Below, in pieces: positions 29,162 to 37,749 of a stretch of 64,000 bases of DNA; within the stretch, counting starts at the first letter, position 1, and each line of letters starts with the position of its first letter. The position numbers and the translations under genes were made by a program. Source of the DNA: an uncultured Thomasclavelia sp. Lineage in GTDB: Bacteria; Bacillota_I; Bacilli_A; Erysipelotrichales; Coprobacillaceae. Below the pieces are notes generated by a model that saw only the letters and a list, made by a program, of their open reading frames with translations, was not told the DNA's origin and did not search any database. The stretch is from assembly GCA_910588165.1 (NCBI GenBank), contig CAJUOR010000001.1:1-64000 (forward strand). Direction: 5' to 3'.

Positions 29162-30053
29162 AAAACTGATTAGAATTATTGTTGTACTGCTAATTCTCAT
29201 TGGGATATGCGGGGGATTTTGGTATCACAGTTCCACGATTGCTCCCACTAAATATGTTATGCAAAGCGTCAATGTCCAAGATGAGCTTATTCCCAATGCC
29301 TTTGAAGGTTTTAAAATCGGCTTTATTTCAGATTTTGATTTACAAACTTCTAAAGATTTAAGTAATTTAGAAAAGTGTATTGAGAAACTTAATCAAGAAA
29401 AGTGCCACATGGTTATCTTCGGTGGGGATTTATTTGAGAATGGTGAGATTTTTGATGACGATAAGCTCATTTCAATTCTTAAAAGTATTGAAACAACACA
29501 TGGCAAATTAGCCGTCTTAGGTGAAACAGACTTTTTATCCGATATGGAAAAAACAATTAGTTTATTAGAGAAAAGCGGTTTTGAAGTTATGCGTAATCAA
29601 GCTCATAACATCTACTACAATGATGCTGCGATTACTTTTGCGGGCATGGAAGCCAGTGGTGATGTGGAAAATGTTTTATCTAGTTCACAAAAAAATAATT
29701 TCGTGATGGTAGCTGTTCATCAACCGGATTATTTTGATAAGATAAGTACAAGCAGTGTTAAACTACAGCTATCAGGTCATTCAGGCGGTGGTTTTATCCA
29801 TTTGCCAATCATAGGCTCAACAGTTAAATTTGAAGGTGCTACTAATTATACACACGGTCATTATACGAAAAACAATTGTCATTTGTATATTACTAATGGT
29901 GTAGGTATGGGGCATGAGCAAACAGCTCGTTTCAACTGCAATCCGGGTGCAACCATCATTACCTTACATAGTACCCAATTAAAAGATAAGAAAGAGCAAA
30001 CACCTAAACAGGAAGAGCCCAAAGCAGATGATCAAAAAAATAACAACAAATAG
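29151..30053 (+). CDS. Membrane-anchored metallophosphoesterase-like protein with degenerate active site
   Basis: 300 residues: an N-terminal membrane helix (LIRIIVVLLILIGICGGFWY), then a calcineurin-like fold of the YkuE type, then a charged Lys/Glu/Gln-rich tail. The fold pattern is clear but ligands are changed: the usual DLH is DFD, GNHD is GETD, and GHTHGGQ is GHSGGGF. GGDLFEN and VAVHQPD are kept. It is therefore probably inactive or differently metallated. There is no clear ribosome site; the start lies inside the RNase J gene, suggesting translational coupling. Confidence 0.85.
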   Translation: MLIKKLIRIIVVLLILIGICGGFWYHSSTIAPTKYVMQSVNVQDELIPNAFEGFKIGFISDFDLQTSKDLSNLEKCIEKLNQEKCHMVIFGGDLFENGEIFDDDKLISILKSIETTHGKLAVLGETDFLSDMEKTISLLEKSGFEVMRNQAHNIYYNDAAITFAGMEASGDVENVLSSSQKNNFVMVAVHQPDYFDKISTSSVKLQLSGHSGGGFIHLPIIGSTVKFEGATNYTHGHYTKNNCHLYITNGVGMGHEQTARFNCNPGATIITLHSTQLKDKKEQTPKQEEPKADDQKNNNK

Positions 30054-30059
30054 TAAGCA

Positions 30060-30106
30060 AAAAGACGATATTATCAGAAAATAATCTGAATACTATCGTC
30101 TTTTTT
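30060..30106. terminator. Bidirectional terminator between phosphoesterase-like and flavin reductase-like genes
   Basis: AAAGACGATA at 30061-30070 pairs with TATCGTC plus T-run at 30094-30106; an inner repeat (TCAGA/TCTGA) extends the hairpin. T-rich on both strands. Confidence 0.8.
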
Positions 30107-30143
30107 AGTCTGAAAATGATAAGTTAAATAGGAAAGGCACTTC

Positions 30144-30614
30144 TTAACTTTCAATGATTTCAATAACCTCTCCCACATACATACGATGAGCGGCTTCTGT
30201 TTCATAATACTGCAAGATAACATCTTCACTCATTTGCGTTACGTCTAAATCTTGCTTATAAATTTTGCGACAGACAAGCGTGATTTTAGCTTCCTCAAAA
30301 GTTACCCCATTTTCTAAAGCCTTAGCATGAAGTTTTGTCAATGCCACTTTATCCCCATCACGTCCTGATTTACTTCCTAAAATGCCTAAATCTTTACGAT
30401 ATTGCTTATCAAAAAAAGTAATTGTAAAGTAGTCATTCTTCTCTAAAAACTGATAAGTATAGCGGATCGGCTTAACATATACCGTAGCCACCTGTTTTGA
30501 CCAAAGCGTACCCAATCCGCCCCAAGAAATAGTCATCGTATTATAATCGTCTAATGAACCGGCTGTTACCAATGCCCAATCATCATGATACATATTAGCA
30601 GTTAATCTTTGCAT
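30144..30614 (-). CDS. Flavin reductase-like domain protein
   Basis: 156 residues with the FMN-binding split-barrel build: NTMTISWGGLGTLWSKQVATVYVKP at the N-terminus is the flavin-contact region of the flavin reductase-like family, followed by YFTITFFD and LGSKSGRDGDK. Probably binds FMN; substrate unknown. I choose ATG 30614, nine bases after GAGGAG; longer in-frame starts would add an unlikely leader rich in Lys and Tyr. It stands alone after the trkH terminator. Confidence 0.87.
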   Translation of the reverse strand: MQRLTANMYHDDWALVTAGSLDDYNTMTISWGGLGTLWSKQVATVYVKPIRYTYQFLEKNDYFTITFFDKQYRKDLGILGSKSGRDGDKVALTKLHAKALENGVTFEEAKITLVCRKIYKQDLDVTQMSEDVILQYYETEAAHRMYVGEVIEIIES

Positions 30615-30712
30615 TTTCATCATCTCCTCATAGTATATTATAGCATACATGATGCACTTTTCATGCCTTTTTTGTAGATACACCTTTATTATTTTCCATA
30701 TCTTAAGCATAC

Positions 30713-30738
30713 TAAAAGCACTTCGATATTGAAGTGCT
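30713..30738 (-). terminator. Terminator of trkH
   Basis: AGCACTTC, 6-base loop, GAAGTGCT, then TTTTAG on the minus strand, 8 bp after the trkH stop. Confidence 0.75.
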
Positions 30739-30745
30739 CTATTGA

Positions 30746-32185
30746 TTAACGGTGCATATCTTTCATAAATAAAACTAAGAACGGGAATAGTTCTAATCTT
30801 CCTACCAGCATATCAAAGGATAAAACCAATTTCGCTAAACCGCTTAAACTAGAGAAATTTCCTACCGGACCAACTACATTAAATCCCGGACCAACATTAT
30901 TTAAACACGTAACAACAGATGAAAATGAAGAAGCAAAATCTAAATTATCCAAAGAAACAATTAGGAAGGAAATAAATAGAATTAAGAAATAGAAAATAAA
31001 ATAAGCATGAATACTGTTTAAGACACTTGCGGAAAGTGGCTCTCCTTCTAATTTAACTGTTGATACACTATGAGGGTGAATCAATTGTTTTAATTCCTTT
31101 TTCGCATTTTTACATACAATCATAATCCGTGAAATCTTCATGCCACCACCGGTTGACCCCGCACAAGCACCTACAAACATCAAACAGAATAGGATTGCCT
31201 GTGAAAACATCGGCCACTGTCCGTAATCTGCCGTTATATAACCGGTTGTCGTAATCACACTGACGACTTGGAAAGAAGCATAACGTAAAGCCTGCAACAT
31301 ATTAGGGTAAAGGTGCAAAATATTCAATGTAATGAAAAGCGTTGCCCCTACAATAATCGTAATATACCAACGTAACTCGTGATTTTTATAAACATCTCTA
31401 AAATGCTTAAGTAGCATAAAGTAAAACAAGTTAAAGTTAATACCAAATAGCAACATAAAAATAGTAATAACAGCATCTATATACGCACTGTCGTAAGCAG
31501 CAATACTCGCATTTTTAATGGCAAAACCACCGGTTCCGGCAGTTCCAAAGGAATTAACCAAGCTATCAAATAAAGGCATACCCCCAAACATCAGCAATAC
31601 AACTTCCATTAGGGTTAATCCTAGATAAATCTTATATAAAATTTGAGCTGTCACTTTAATTTTAGATACAAGCTTACCGACAATCGGACCTGGTATCTCA
31701 GCTCTTAAAATATGTAAGGAACTTCCATAGGAATCAGGTAAAATAGCCACGACAAAAACTAAGATTCCCATACCGCCAACCCAATGCGAGAAGCTTCGCC
31801 AAAATAATCCCGCATGGCTCATTCCTTCAATATTTGTCAAGATAGATGAACCGGTTGTCGTAAAACCGGAAACAGTTTCAAAGAAAGCATCAATATAAGA
31901 AGGAATTTCACGACTTAGATAAAATGGTAAAGCCCCAAATAACGATAAGACAGTCCAAGCTAAAGCAACAATCAAGAACCCTTCACGCGCATGAATTTTC
32001 GTTTTAAGTGGTCGTTTATAGCTTAAAAGATAACCTATCCCTAGTAATACCAAGGCAACTTCGCCAAAGATGAGGGCTACTTCTTTTTCTTGGTAAATCA
32101 AGCCAACCATAAATGGTAAGCCTAACATGATTCCCTCGAGCATAAGCATTCTGCCAAGTGTGTAAACAATCATTTTCTTATTCAT
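30746..32185 (-). CDS. trkH: Trk-type potassium uptake protein, membrane subunit TrkH/KtrB-like
   Basis: 479 residues with about ten membrane segments and four filter repeats: TTTGSSILTN, GTAGTGGFAI, TTTGYITAD and the NNVGPGFN region. ALPFYLS and HWVGGMGILVF are typical of TrkH. It forms the K+ channel or symporter pore controlled by TrkA. The start lies 2 bp downstream of the trkA stop, so the two are one operon. Size and filter details favour TrkH over KtrB. Confidence 0.93.
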   Translation of the reverse strand: MNKKMIVYTLGRMLMLEGIMLGLPFMVGLIYQEKEVALIFGEVALVLLGIGYLLSYKRPLKTKIHAREGFLIVALAWTVLSLFGALPFYLSREIPSYIDAFFETVSGFTTTGSSILTNIEGMSHAGLFWRSFSHWVGGMGILVFVVAILPDSYGSSLHILRAEIPGPIVGKLVSKIKVTAQILYKIYLGLTLMEVVLLMFGGMPLFDSLVNSFGTAGTGGFAIKNASIAAYDSAYIDAVITIFMLLFGINFNLFYFMLLKHFRDVYKNHELRWYITIIVGATLFITLNILHLYPNMLQALRYASFQVVSVITTTGYITADYGQWPMFSQAILFCLMFVGACAGSTGGGMKISRIMIVCKNAKKELKQLIHPHSVSTVKLEGEPLSASVLNSIHAYFIFYFLILFISFLIVSLDNLDFASSFSSVVTCLNNVGPGFNVVGPVGNFSSLSGLAKLVLSFDMLVGRLELFPFLVLFMKDMHR

Positions 32186-32187
32186 AG

Positions 32188-33552
32188 TTACACCTCAAAA
32201 ATATCGTTCAAATGGGCTATTTTACGATTTTTGACAACAATGACAATATGGTCGTTTAACTCAATAACAGTATCTCCTTTAGGTACGATAATATCTGTAC
32301 CACGAAGAATTGCCGCAACCAATACACCATCTTTAATAGGAATTTGGCTTAGTGGCATACCGACGTATTTAATTTTAGAACCGACGATAAACTCTAATGC
32401 TTCAACTTGTTCGTCAACTAACTGATACATCGTTTGAACAGCACTGATTTCATCTCCGTTAACTTTAGCTCGCACATAACCTAGAATTTGGTTGGCGATA
32501 ACTTGTTTTGGTGAAATTGTACTGTCAATATCTAGCTTAGAAACAGCATTATACATCGTCGTACTGTTGACCTTAGCAATAACCTTTTTAACATTCAACT
32601 GTTTGGCCAATAAAGATAAAATAATATTTTCTTCGTCCATACCTGTTAGGCAAACAAAGGCATCGGTTTTTTCAATATTTTCTTCAAGCAATAAATTTTC
32701 ATCACTGCCATCGCCTTGAATAATGGTTGCTTCATGTAAAGCTTCAGCCAACTTCCAACAACTTTTCTGATCTCTTTCGATAATCTTAACGTGAATACCT
32801 TGAGCTAATAAAATTTTACTTAAGTAAAAGGCTACTCGGCTCCCACCGATAATCATCACATTTTTAATAGATTTTGATACAATACAAATATCTAAACTAA
32901 ATAAAGCAATATCCCTATGTGTTCCGGTAACATAAACTTCATCTTCGTCTTGCACAACAAAATTTCCACTAGGAATAATAATTTCATTATCACGGCGAAC
33001 CGCACAGACTAAGACATTTGAACGTTTTGAAACTTGAGATAGCTGATGCAAAGGCAAACCGTTAAGTTTTGAGCGTTTCGTCATACGTATGCCGACTAAC
33101 TCTACTTTACCGCCGGCAAAACATTCAATACTGTTTGCGGTAGGAAATAAGATTAATCGAGAGGTTTCCTTAGCTATTTCCGCCTCTGGATTGGCAATCA
33201 TTGAAAAGCCAAAGTTCTCTTTAAAGAAATGAGCCTGCGTTGAATAGTCCGGATTTCTGACACGGGCAATCACATATTTTACATCCAATCGCTTGCTGAC
33301 CATGCCTACTAAAATATTTAATTCATCTTCGCTTGTAACCGCAATTAAAATATCGGCATTTTGAACATCGGCTTGAGTTAAAATATCAGATCGTGCCCCA
33401 TTTCCGCAGATGCCATTGACATCAAAGTAATTAACAACATTATTAACCTTATCCTTATCTAAATCAATGACAATTAAATCATGATTTTCCGAAGCTAAAG
33501 CCTGAGCTAAAACCTGTCCGACTTTACCTAATCCAACGATGATAATTTTCAT
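32188..33552 (-). CDS. trkA: Trk system potassium uptake protein TrkA
   Basis: Cytoplasmic regulatory subunit, 454 residues, with two RCK modules: the first begins MKIIIVGLGKVGQVLA with IDLDKDKV and GNGARS; the second begins near residue 229 with NVMIIGGSRVAFYLSK and QGDGSDENLL. Each is a Rossmann NAD(H)/ATP-binding domain followed by an RCK-C domain. A TATAAT box about 35 bases upstream (minus strand) may be its promoter. Confidence 0.94.
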   Translation of the reverse strand: MKIIIVGLGKVGQVLAQALASENHDLIVIDLDKDKVNNVVNYFDVNGICGNGARSDILTQADVQNADILIAVTSEDELNILVGMVSKRLDVKYVIARVRNPDYSTQAHFFKENFGFSMIANPEAEIAKETSRLILFPTANSIECFAGGKVELVGIRMTKRSKLNGLPLHQLSQVSKRSNVLVCAVRRDNEIIIPSGNFVVQDEDEVYVTGTHRDIALFSLDICIVSKSIKNVMIIGGSRVAFYLSKILLAQGIHVKIIERDQKSCWKLAEALHEATIIQGDGSDENLLLEENIEKTDAFVCLTGMDEENIILSLLAKQLNVKKVIAKVNSTTMYNAVSKLDIDSTISPKQVIANQILGYVRAKVNGDEISAVQTMYQLVDEQVEALEFIVGSKIKYVGMPLSQIPIKDGVLVAAILRGTDIIVPKGDTVIELNDHIVIVVKNRKIAHLNDIFEV

Positions 33553-33648
33553 TTTTTTCCCTCAATTCCAAAATAATCATAGCGGAATTATTATATCATA
33601 TTTTTTTAGAAGTTAAGAGAAAGTGTCAGGTTTTGTCGAATTACCTCA

Positions 33649-33674
33649 TTATAAAAAGCAGGTTATCCCTGCTT
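33649..33674 (-). terminator. Terminator of pflA
   Basis: AAGCAGG, 4-5 base loop, CCTGCTTTTTAT on the minus strand; the stem begins within the last codons of pflA. Confidence 0.75.
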
Positions 33675-34418
33675 CATCATCAAACGTGCCTTTTTGGCAG
33701 CTTTTAAAATAATATTTCTCGCTTCTATGGCCTCTTGCTTTGTTGCCGGATTGACATCTTTCAATGGATAATCCATCTTAAGATTCTCATATTTAACTAC
33801 TCCCATCGTATGATACGGTAAAACATCTAGGGCTTTTAAATTACCTAACTTAGCAATAAATTCACCTAGTCTTTCTAAATGTTCTATTTTATCTGTCAAC
33901 CCGGGAACTAAAACATGGCGAATCCATAAAGGGACATTTTTCTCATTCAAATAGGTTGCGAAATCTAAAATAGCTTCATTAGGTTGCTTAACTAAGTTTA
34001 GATGGACTTGAGGGTCGATATGTTTAATATCTAACATCACTAAATCCGTAACTTTCATCAATCTATCAAACTTCGCCAATTTCTCAGGTTGACGGCTAAA
34101 TGTAATTCCTGATGTATCTAAACACGTATGGATATGTAATTCATGACACTTTTCAAATAATTCAATCACAAAATCAATTTGAAGCAAGGGTTCACCACCT
34201 GTACAAGTAATACCACCCTTCTTATAAAACTCGGCTTTTGTGTTATACATCTGTAATATCTCATCGACGCTCATTAACGTACCGCAATTAGGTTGCCACG
34301 TATCAGGATTGTGGCAATAGGCACAACGCATTGGACAGCCTTGAAAAAAAACCACAAATCTTATACCCGGCCCATCTACTGTTCCACAGCTCTCTGTTGA
34401 ATGTATATAAGCTTTCAT
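33663..34418 (-). CDS. pflA: Pyruvate formate-lyase-activating enzyme
   Basis: Radical SAM enzyme that places the radical on the PFL glycine. The iron-sulfur motif CPMRCAYC, the CxxxCxxC signature, is at about residues 26-33, followed by CHNPDTW; GGEPLLQ is the SAM-binding GGE motif. 251 residues from ATG 34418, preceded by AGGTGGTG. A terminator (34452-34484) separates it from the rest of the pfl cluster, so it needs its own promoter or readthrough. Its target glycine here is on the separate 80-residue subunit. Confidence 0.94.
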   Translation of the reverse strand: MKAYIHSTESCGTVDGPGIRFVVFFQGCPMRCAYCHNPDTWQPNCGTLMSVDEILQMYNTKAEFYKKGGITCTGGEPLLQIDFVIELFEKCHELHIHTCLDTSGITFSRQPEKLAKFDRLMKVTDLVMLDIKHIDPQVHLNLVKQPNEAILDFATYLNEKNVPLWIRHVLVPGLTDKIEHLERLGEFIAKLGNLKALDVLPYHTMGVVKYENLKMDYPLKDVNPATKQEAIEARNIILKAAKKARLMMKQG

Positions 34419-34451
34419 TCCAATCACCACCTACTATTATTTTATCACAAA

Positions 34452-34484
34452 TTAAAAAAACATGAAATAAATTCATGTTTTTTA
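34452..34484. terminator. Terminator between IIB gene and pflA
   Basis: AAAAAACATGAA (34455-34466), 5-base loop, TTCATGTTTTTT (34472-34483): a perfect stem with T-runs both ways, directly after the IIB stop. Confidence 0.85.
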
Positions 34485-34486
34485 AA

Positions 34487-34786
34487 CTATTTTTCCATTT
34501 CTGCCACAATGTCTGCGAAAATTTTAGCTGCATTGAAGTTTGCGAAATCTTCTTCGGAAACTAAAATAACTTTCTTATTAGGATCCATGGCTTTAATTTT
34601 GTCATAAGAACCTTTTAACTGTGGTGTTACTAACACAACATCAGCTAATTTAATTGAATGTTCAACCGCATGTTCAGAAGCTGACCATACCATAACATCA
34701 TTTCTTTTACGAGATGCTGCATCTTTTAATTTTGAAGCGAATAGTGTAGATGTTACACCTGCTAAGCAACATAATAAAATTCTCAT
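34487..34786 (-). CDS. Lone PTS IIB protein, lactose/cellobiose type
   Basis: 99 residues, a complete IIB domain of the lactose/cellobiose family. The phosphocysteine loop is at the N-terminus (CCLAGVTSTLFASKL, Cys7 the probable phosphorylation site). DVVLVTPQLKGSYDKI is the typical later strand. No IIA, IIC or sugar gene is nearby; it sits inside the pfl cluster between the glycyl-radical subunit and pflA, bounded by terminators on both sides. A regulatory phosphocarrier role is inference; a relic of a lost transporter is the alternative. Confidence 0.85.
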   Translation of the reverse strand: MRILLCCLAGVTSTLFASKLKDAASRKRNDVMVWSASEHAVEHSIKLADVVLVTPQLKGSYDKIKAMDPNKKVILVSEEDFANFNAAKIFADIVAEMEK

Positions 34787-34839
34787 AAAATTTCCTCCCT
34801 TTGTTCTCTTGTTAATATTTTATCATAAAAGGCACAAGA

Positions 34840-34868
34840 TGAAAAGGTGCCAAAGCACCTTTTTTCAT
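34840..34868 (-). terminator. Terminator after the glycyl-radical subunit gene
   Basis: AAAAGGTGC, 4-base loop, GCACCTTTTTT as read on the plus strand, extended by GATG/CATC. On the minus strand the hairpin is followed by a weaker T-rich tail, so termination may be partial. Confidence 0.65.
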
Positions 34869-34879
34869 CAAATCATTGC

Positions 34880-35122
34880 TTACATTGATTGGTGGAATGT
34901 ACGTGCAATTACGTCATCTTGTTGTTCTTTTGTTAATTTAACAAAGTTAACTGCATAACCTGAAACACGAATAGTTAATTGAGGATATTTTTCAGGGTGT
35001 TTTTGAGCATCTAATAATGTATCTTTGTTTAATACATTAACATTTAAGTGATGTCCGCCTTTTTCAGCATAGGCATCTAACATTTCTACTAAATTTTCAA
35101 CTTGTTGTTTACTTGTTGACAT
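34880..35122 (-). CDS. Separate glycyl-radical subunit of pyruvate formate-lyase (GrcA-like)
   Basis: 80 residues equal to the C-terminal domain of PFL (about E. coli residues 686-760). It has [26 protein letters not shown] with the radical glycine at residue 55, and ends TFHQSM, like E. coli PflB (TFTQSM). AAAGGAGAG precedes the ATG. Standard GrcA (YfiD) is about 127 residues and repairs a complete PFL; here no complete PFL exists in the locus, so this piece is probably an essential subunit (inference). Confidence 0.93.
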   Translation of the reverse strand: MSTSKQQVENLVEMLDAYAEKGGHHLNVNVLNKDTLLDAQKHPEKYPQLTIRVSGYAVNFVKLTKEQQDDVIARTFHQSM

Positions 35123-35140
35123 AAATCTCTCTCCTTTTCG

Positions 35141-35347
35141 TTAATATAAGTCATCGTCGTCCATTGGCAAATTTGGAATCTTACAAGCGGTATCTCCGCT
35201 ATCACAATCCATTTTTGATACAATGTTGACTTCATCTACTTGTAGCTTGCCGGGGGTATTGACCTTAACATTGATATGTCCTGCACCCTGTGCCATATTT
35301 TGATCCATCATTTTGATGAATGCTTCAATATCATCTTTCTTTGTCAT
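35141..35347 (-). CDS. 68-residue glycyl-radical-domain-like protein without the glycine loop
   Basis: The first 30 residues mirror the start of the 80-residue subunit: DDIEAFIKMMDQNMAQGAGHINVKVN against [26 protein letters not shown]. After that the [13 protein letters not shown] part is missing, replaced by a tail with Cys48 and Cys55 and a DDDDLY end. It lies 14 bp after the catalytic subunit and 18 bp before the glycyl subunit, in the same direction, so it is cotranscribed. The ribosome site is weak (GAAAGAAG). Function unknown; a spacer, assembly or protective subunit, or a decaying duplicate, are possible. Confidence 0.8.
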   Translation of the reverse strand: MTKKDDIEAFIKMMDQNMAQGAGHINVKVNTPGKLQVDEVNIVSKMDCDSGDTACKIPNLPMDDDDLY

Positions 35348-35361
35348 CTTAAGACTTCTTT

Positions 35362-37428
35362 CTATTCATCAATTTTAATTGAATCGATATCTAAATCACC
35401 GGCAAATACTTGGTCATCTTTACCTAAAGCATCCGGGATTACTGTAAATGTGTTTGAGATACCATCTTGTGCATCTTTGAATGGTAATTTAGCAACTGAA
35501 GCTAATGATGAAATAGCACCATGACTATCTCTACCATGCATTGGGTTTGCACCAGGAGCAAATGGCTGTCCGCCTTTTCTACCATCAGGTGTATTACCTG
35601 TTGCTTTACCATAAACAACGTTAGAAGTGATAGTTAAGATTGAAGTTGTAGGTAAGCTTTCTCTGTAAGTGTGGTGAGAACGTACCATATCCATGAATGT
35701 TTCAACTAACCAAGCAGCAATTTCATCTGCTCTATCATCATCGTTACCGTATTTAGGGAAATCGCCTTCTACTTCGTAATCAACAACAACGCCATCTTCA
35801 TCTCTGATACATTTTACTTTAGCGTATTTGATTGCGGATAATGAGTCAGTTACAACTGATAAGCCGGCAATACCTGTAGCGAAATAACGTTTAACTTCTC
35901 TATCATGTAAAGCCATTTGAATTCTTTCGTAAGCATATTTATCATGCATATAATGAATGATGTTCAAAGCATTAACGTAAACGCCTGCTAACCAAGACAT
36001 CATATCAACATATTTAGACTTAACATCTTCGAAATCTAAGTAGTCACCTTCTACCGGACGGTATTTAGGACCAACTTGTTTCTTAGTTTTTTCATCGATA
36101 CCGCCGTTGATAGCGTATAATAAACATTTAGCTAAGTTAGCACGAGCTCCGAAGAATTGCATTTCTTTACCAACACGCATTGAAGATACACAACAAGCAA
36201 TTGCATAGTCATCACCGTGTGTTACACGCATCAAATCATCGTTTTCATATTGAATTGATGAAGTTTCGATAGACATCTTTGCACAGTATGATTTGAATCC
36301 GATTGGTAAACGTGTAGACCATAAAACAGTCATATTAGGTTCCGGTGCAGTTCCTAAGTTTGTCAATGTATGCAAATATCTGAATGAAGTTTTGGTAATC
36401 ATGTGTCTACCATCAACACCGACACCACCGATTGATTCAGTTACCCAAGTTGGATCGCCGGCAAAGATAGCATTGTAATCAGGTGTTCTCGCAAATTTAA
36501 CGATTCTTAATTTCATGATGAAATGGTCGATAAATTCTTGAATTTGTTCTTCTGTGAAAACTCCGTTTTTCAAATCTCTTTCGACATAAATATCAATGAA
36601 TGTTGACGTACGTCCTAAAGACATAGCCGCACCATTTTGCTCTTTAACAGCTCCTAAGTAACCGAAGTATAACCATTGGATAGCTTCTTGAGCATTAGTT
36701 GCAGGTTTAGAAATATCGCAGCCGTATTTTGCAGCCATTTCTTTTAATTCACCTAAAGCTCTGATTTGTTCACTTAATTCTTCACGTAAACGAATGTTAG
36801 CTGAAGTCATTCTGGTTTGTGAAGTTGCAAATTGATTCTTTTTATCTTCAATCAATTTATCAACACCGTATAAAGCGACACGACGGTAGTCACCGATAAT
36901 ACGACCACGTCCGTAACCATCTGGTAAACCGGTAATGATGTGGCTTGAACGACATGCTCTGATTTCCGGTGTATAAACATCAAATACACCTTGGTTATGA
37001 GTTTTTCTGTATTCTCTGAAAATATAAGAAATTTCAGGATCTACTTTATATCCGTTTGTTTCGCAAGCTTGTTCCGCAATACGAATACCGCCAAAAGGTT
37101 GTAATGATCTTTTAAAAGGTTTGTCTGTTTGTAACCCAACAATTTTTTCTTTACTGCTATCTAAGTACCCAGCATCATGGCTTGTCAAAGTAGATACAAT
37201 TTTTGTATCCATGTCTAAGACACCGCCGGCTTCTCTTTCCTGCTTGGTCAAATTCATGATTTGATCCCATAAGTCTTTAGTTGCCTGTGTTGGTCCGGCT
37301 AAGAAAGCATCGTCCCCATCATAAGGCGTATAGTTTAATTGGATAAAGTCTCTGAGGTCAACATCTTTGTTCCATTTACCCGGGCGGAAGCCTTCCCAGG
37401 CGTCATTCCATTTTTCTCTAAAAGTCAT
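35362..37428 (-). CDS. pflB: Pyruvate formate-lyase catalytic subunit lacking the glycyl-radical domain
   Basis: Converts pyruvate and CoA to acetyl-CoA and formate in anaerobic fermentation. 688 residues, against about 760 in E. coli PflB. It carries the catalytic cysteine pair ([11 protein letters not shown], near residues 411-412), the [23 protein letters not shown] stretch and [24 protein letters not shown]. It ends after [23 protein letters not shown], aligning with E. coli about residue 690, so the RVSGYA domain is missing; that is encoded by 34880-35122. The ATG has a GGGGGA site. Confidence 0.95.
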   Translation of the reverse strand: MTFREKWNDAWEGFRPGKWNKDVDLRDFIQLNYTPYDGDDAFLAGPTQATKDLWDQIMNLTKQEREAGGVLDMDTKIVSTLTSHDAGYLDSSKEKIVGLQTDKPFKRSLQPFGGIRIAEQACETNGYKVDPEISYIFREYRKTHNQGVFDVYTPEIRACRSSHIITGLPDGYGRGRIIGDYRRVALYGVDKLIEDKKNQFATSQTRMTSANIRLREELSEQIRALGELKEMAAKYGCDISKPATNAQEAIQWLYFGYLGAVKEQNGAAMSLGRTSTFIDIYVERDLKNGVFTEEQIQEFIDHFIMKLRIVKFARTPDYNAIFAGDPTWVTESIGGVGVDGRHMITKTSFRYLHTLTNLGTAPEPNMTVLWSTRLPIGFKSYCAKMSIETSSIQYENDDLMRVTHGDDYAIACCVSSMRVGKEMQFFGARANLAKCLLYAINGGIDEKTKKQVGPKYRPVEGDYLDFEDVKSKYVDMMSWLAGVYVNALNIIHYMHDKYAYERIQMALHDREVKRYFATGIAGLSVVTDSLSAIKYAKVKCIRDEDGVVVDYEVEGDFPKYGNDDDRADEIAAWLVETFMDMVRSHHTYRESLPTTSILTITSNVVYGKATGNTPDGRKGGQPFAPGANPMHGRDSHGAISSLASVAKLPFKDAQDGISNTFTVIPDALGKDDQVFAGDLDIDSIKIDE

Positions 37429-37691
37429 TGCTTTTTCCCCCTGTAATATATTTTTATGCTTAGTATTGTACTTTTACTAGGCACACCTATTATAGCAAAT
37501 TACTTTTAGACTTGCTAGGTTTTTGCACCTATCTTTTATAAAAAATTCACACGGGCATACTGTCGTTTCAATGTTATGCGTTTACATTGATGTCATTTTA
37601 AATACTTCGCCATAAAAAATATGAAATACGTCACATCAAACATTATAATATTATATTCTTACATGTTGATTTAACGGTCTTTATGGTGGAC
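37429..37691. other. Intergenic region upstream of pflB, with promoter and repeats
   Basis: About 260 bases without a gene. On the minus strand a TATAAT box (37494-37489) lies about 60 bp before the pflB start. Two palindromes of the same type flank it (separate entry). The part from 37540 to 37690 is AT-rich and shows no ORF or conserved RNA fold that I recognise. Confidence 0.6.
37478..37531 (-). promoter_or_regulatory. pflB promoter with paired TAGG-N-CCTA palindromes
   Basis: TAGG-4 bases-CCTA at 37478-37489 lies just downstream of the TATAAT box (37489-37494); TAGG-8 bases-CCTA at 37516-37531 covers the -35 side. Their centres are 40 bp apart. The pair looks like an operator for a repressor acting on pflB, but the spacers differ in length, so one or both may be chance. 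Confidence 0.45.
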
Positions 37692-37717
37692 AAAAAAAGA
37701 AGGTTTACAACCTCCTT
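37692..37717 (-). terminator. Terminator of the EIIB-like gene
   Basis: AAGGAGGTT, 3-base loop, AACCTTCTT and a run of T on the minus strand, with one G-T pair. Confidence 0.7.
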
Positions 37718-37749
37718 TGATTACTTATTAAATGTCTATTTTGCTTGTC

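Noticed and set aside
35122..35362. Sequencing frameshift as the reason for the split pfl
   Set aside because: The large subunit ends in its own stop after a normal reading, an extra gene follows, and the glycyl gene has a strong ribosome site and its own ATG. No single-base change would rejoin them.
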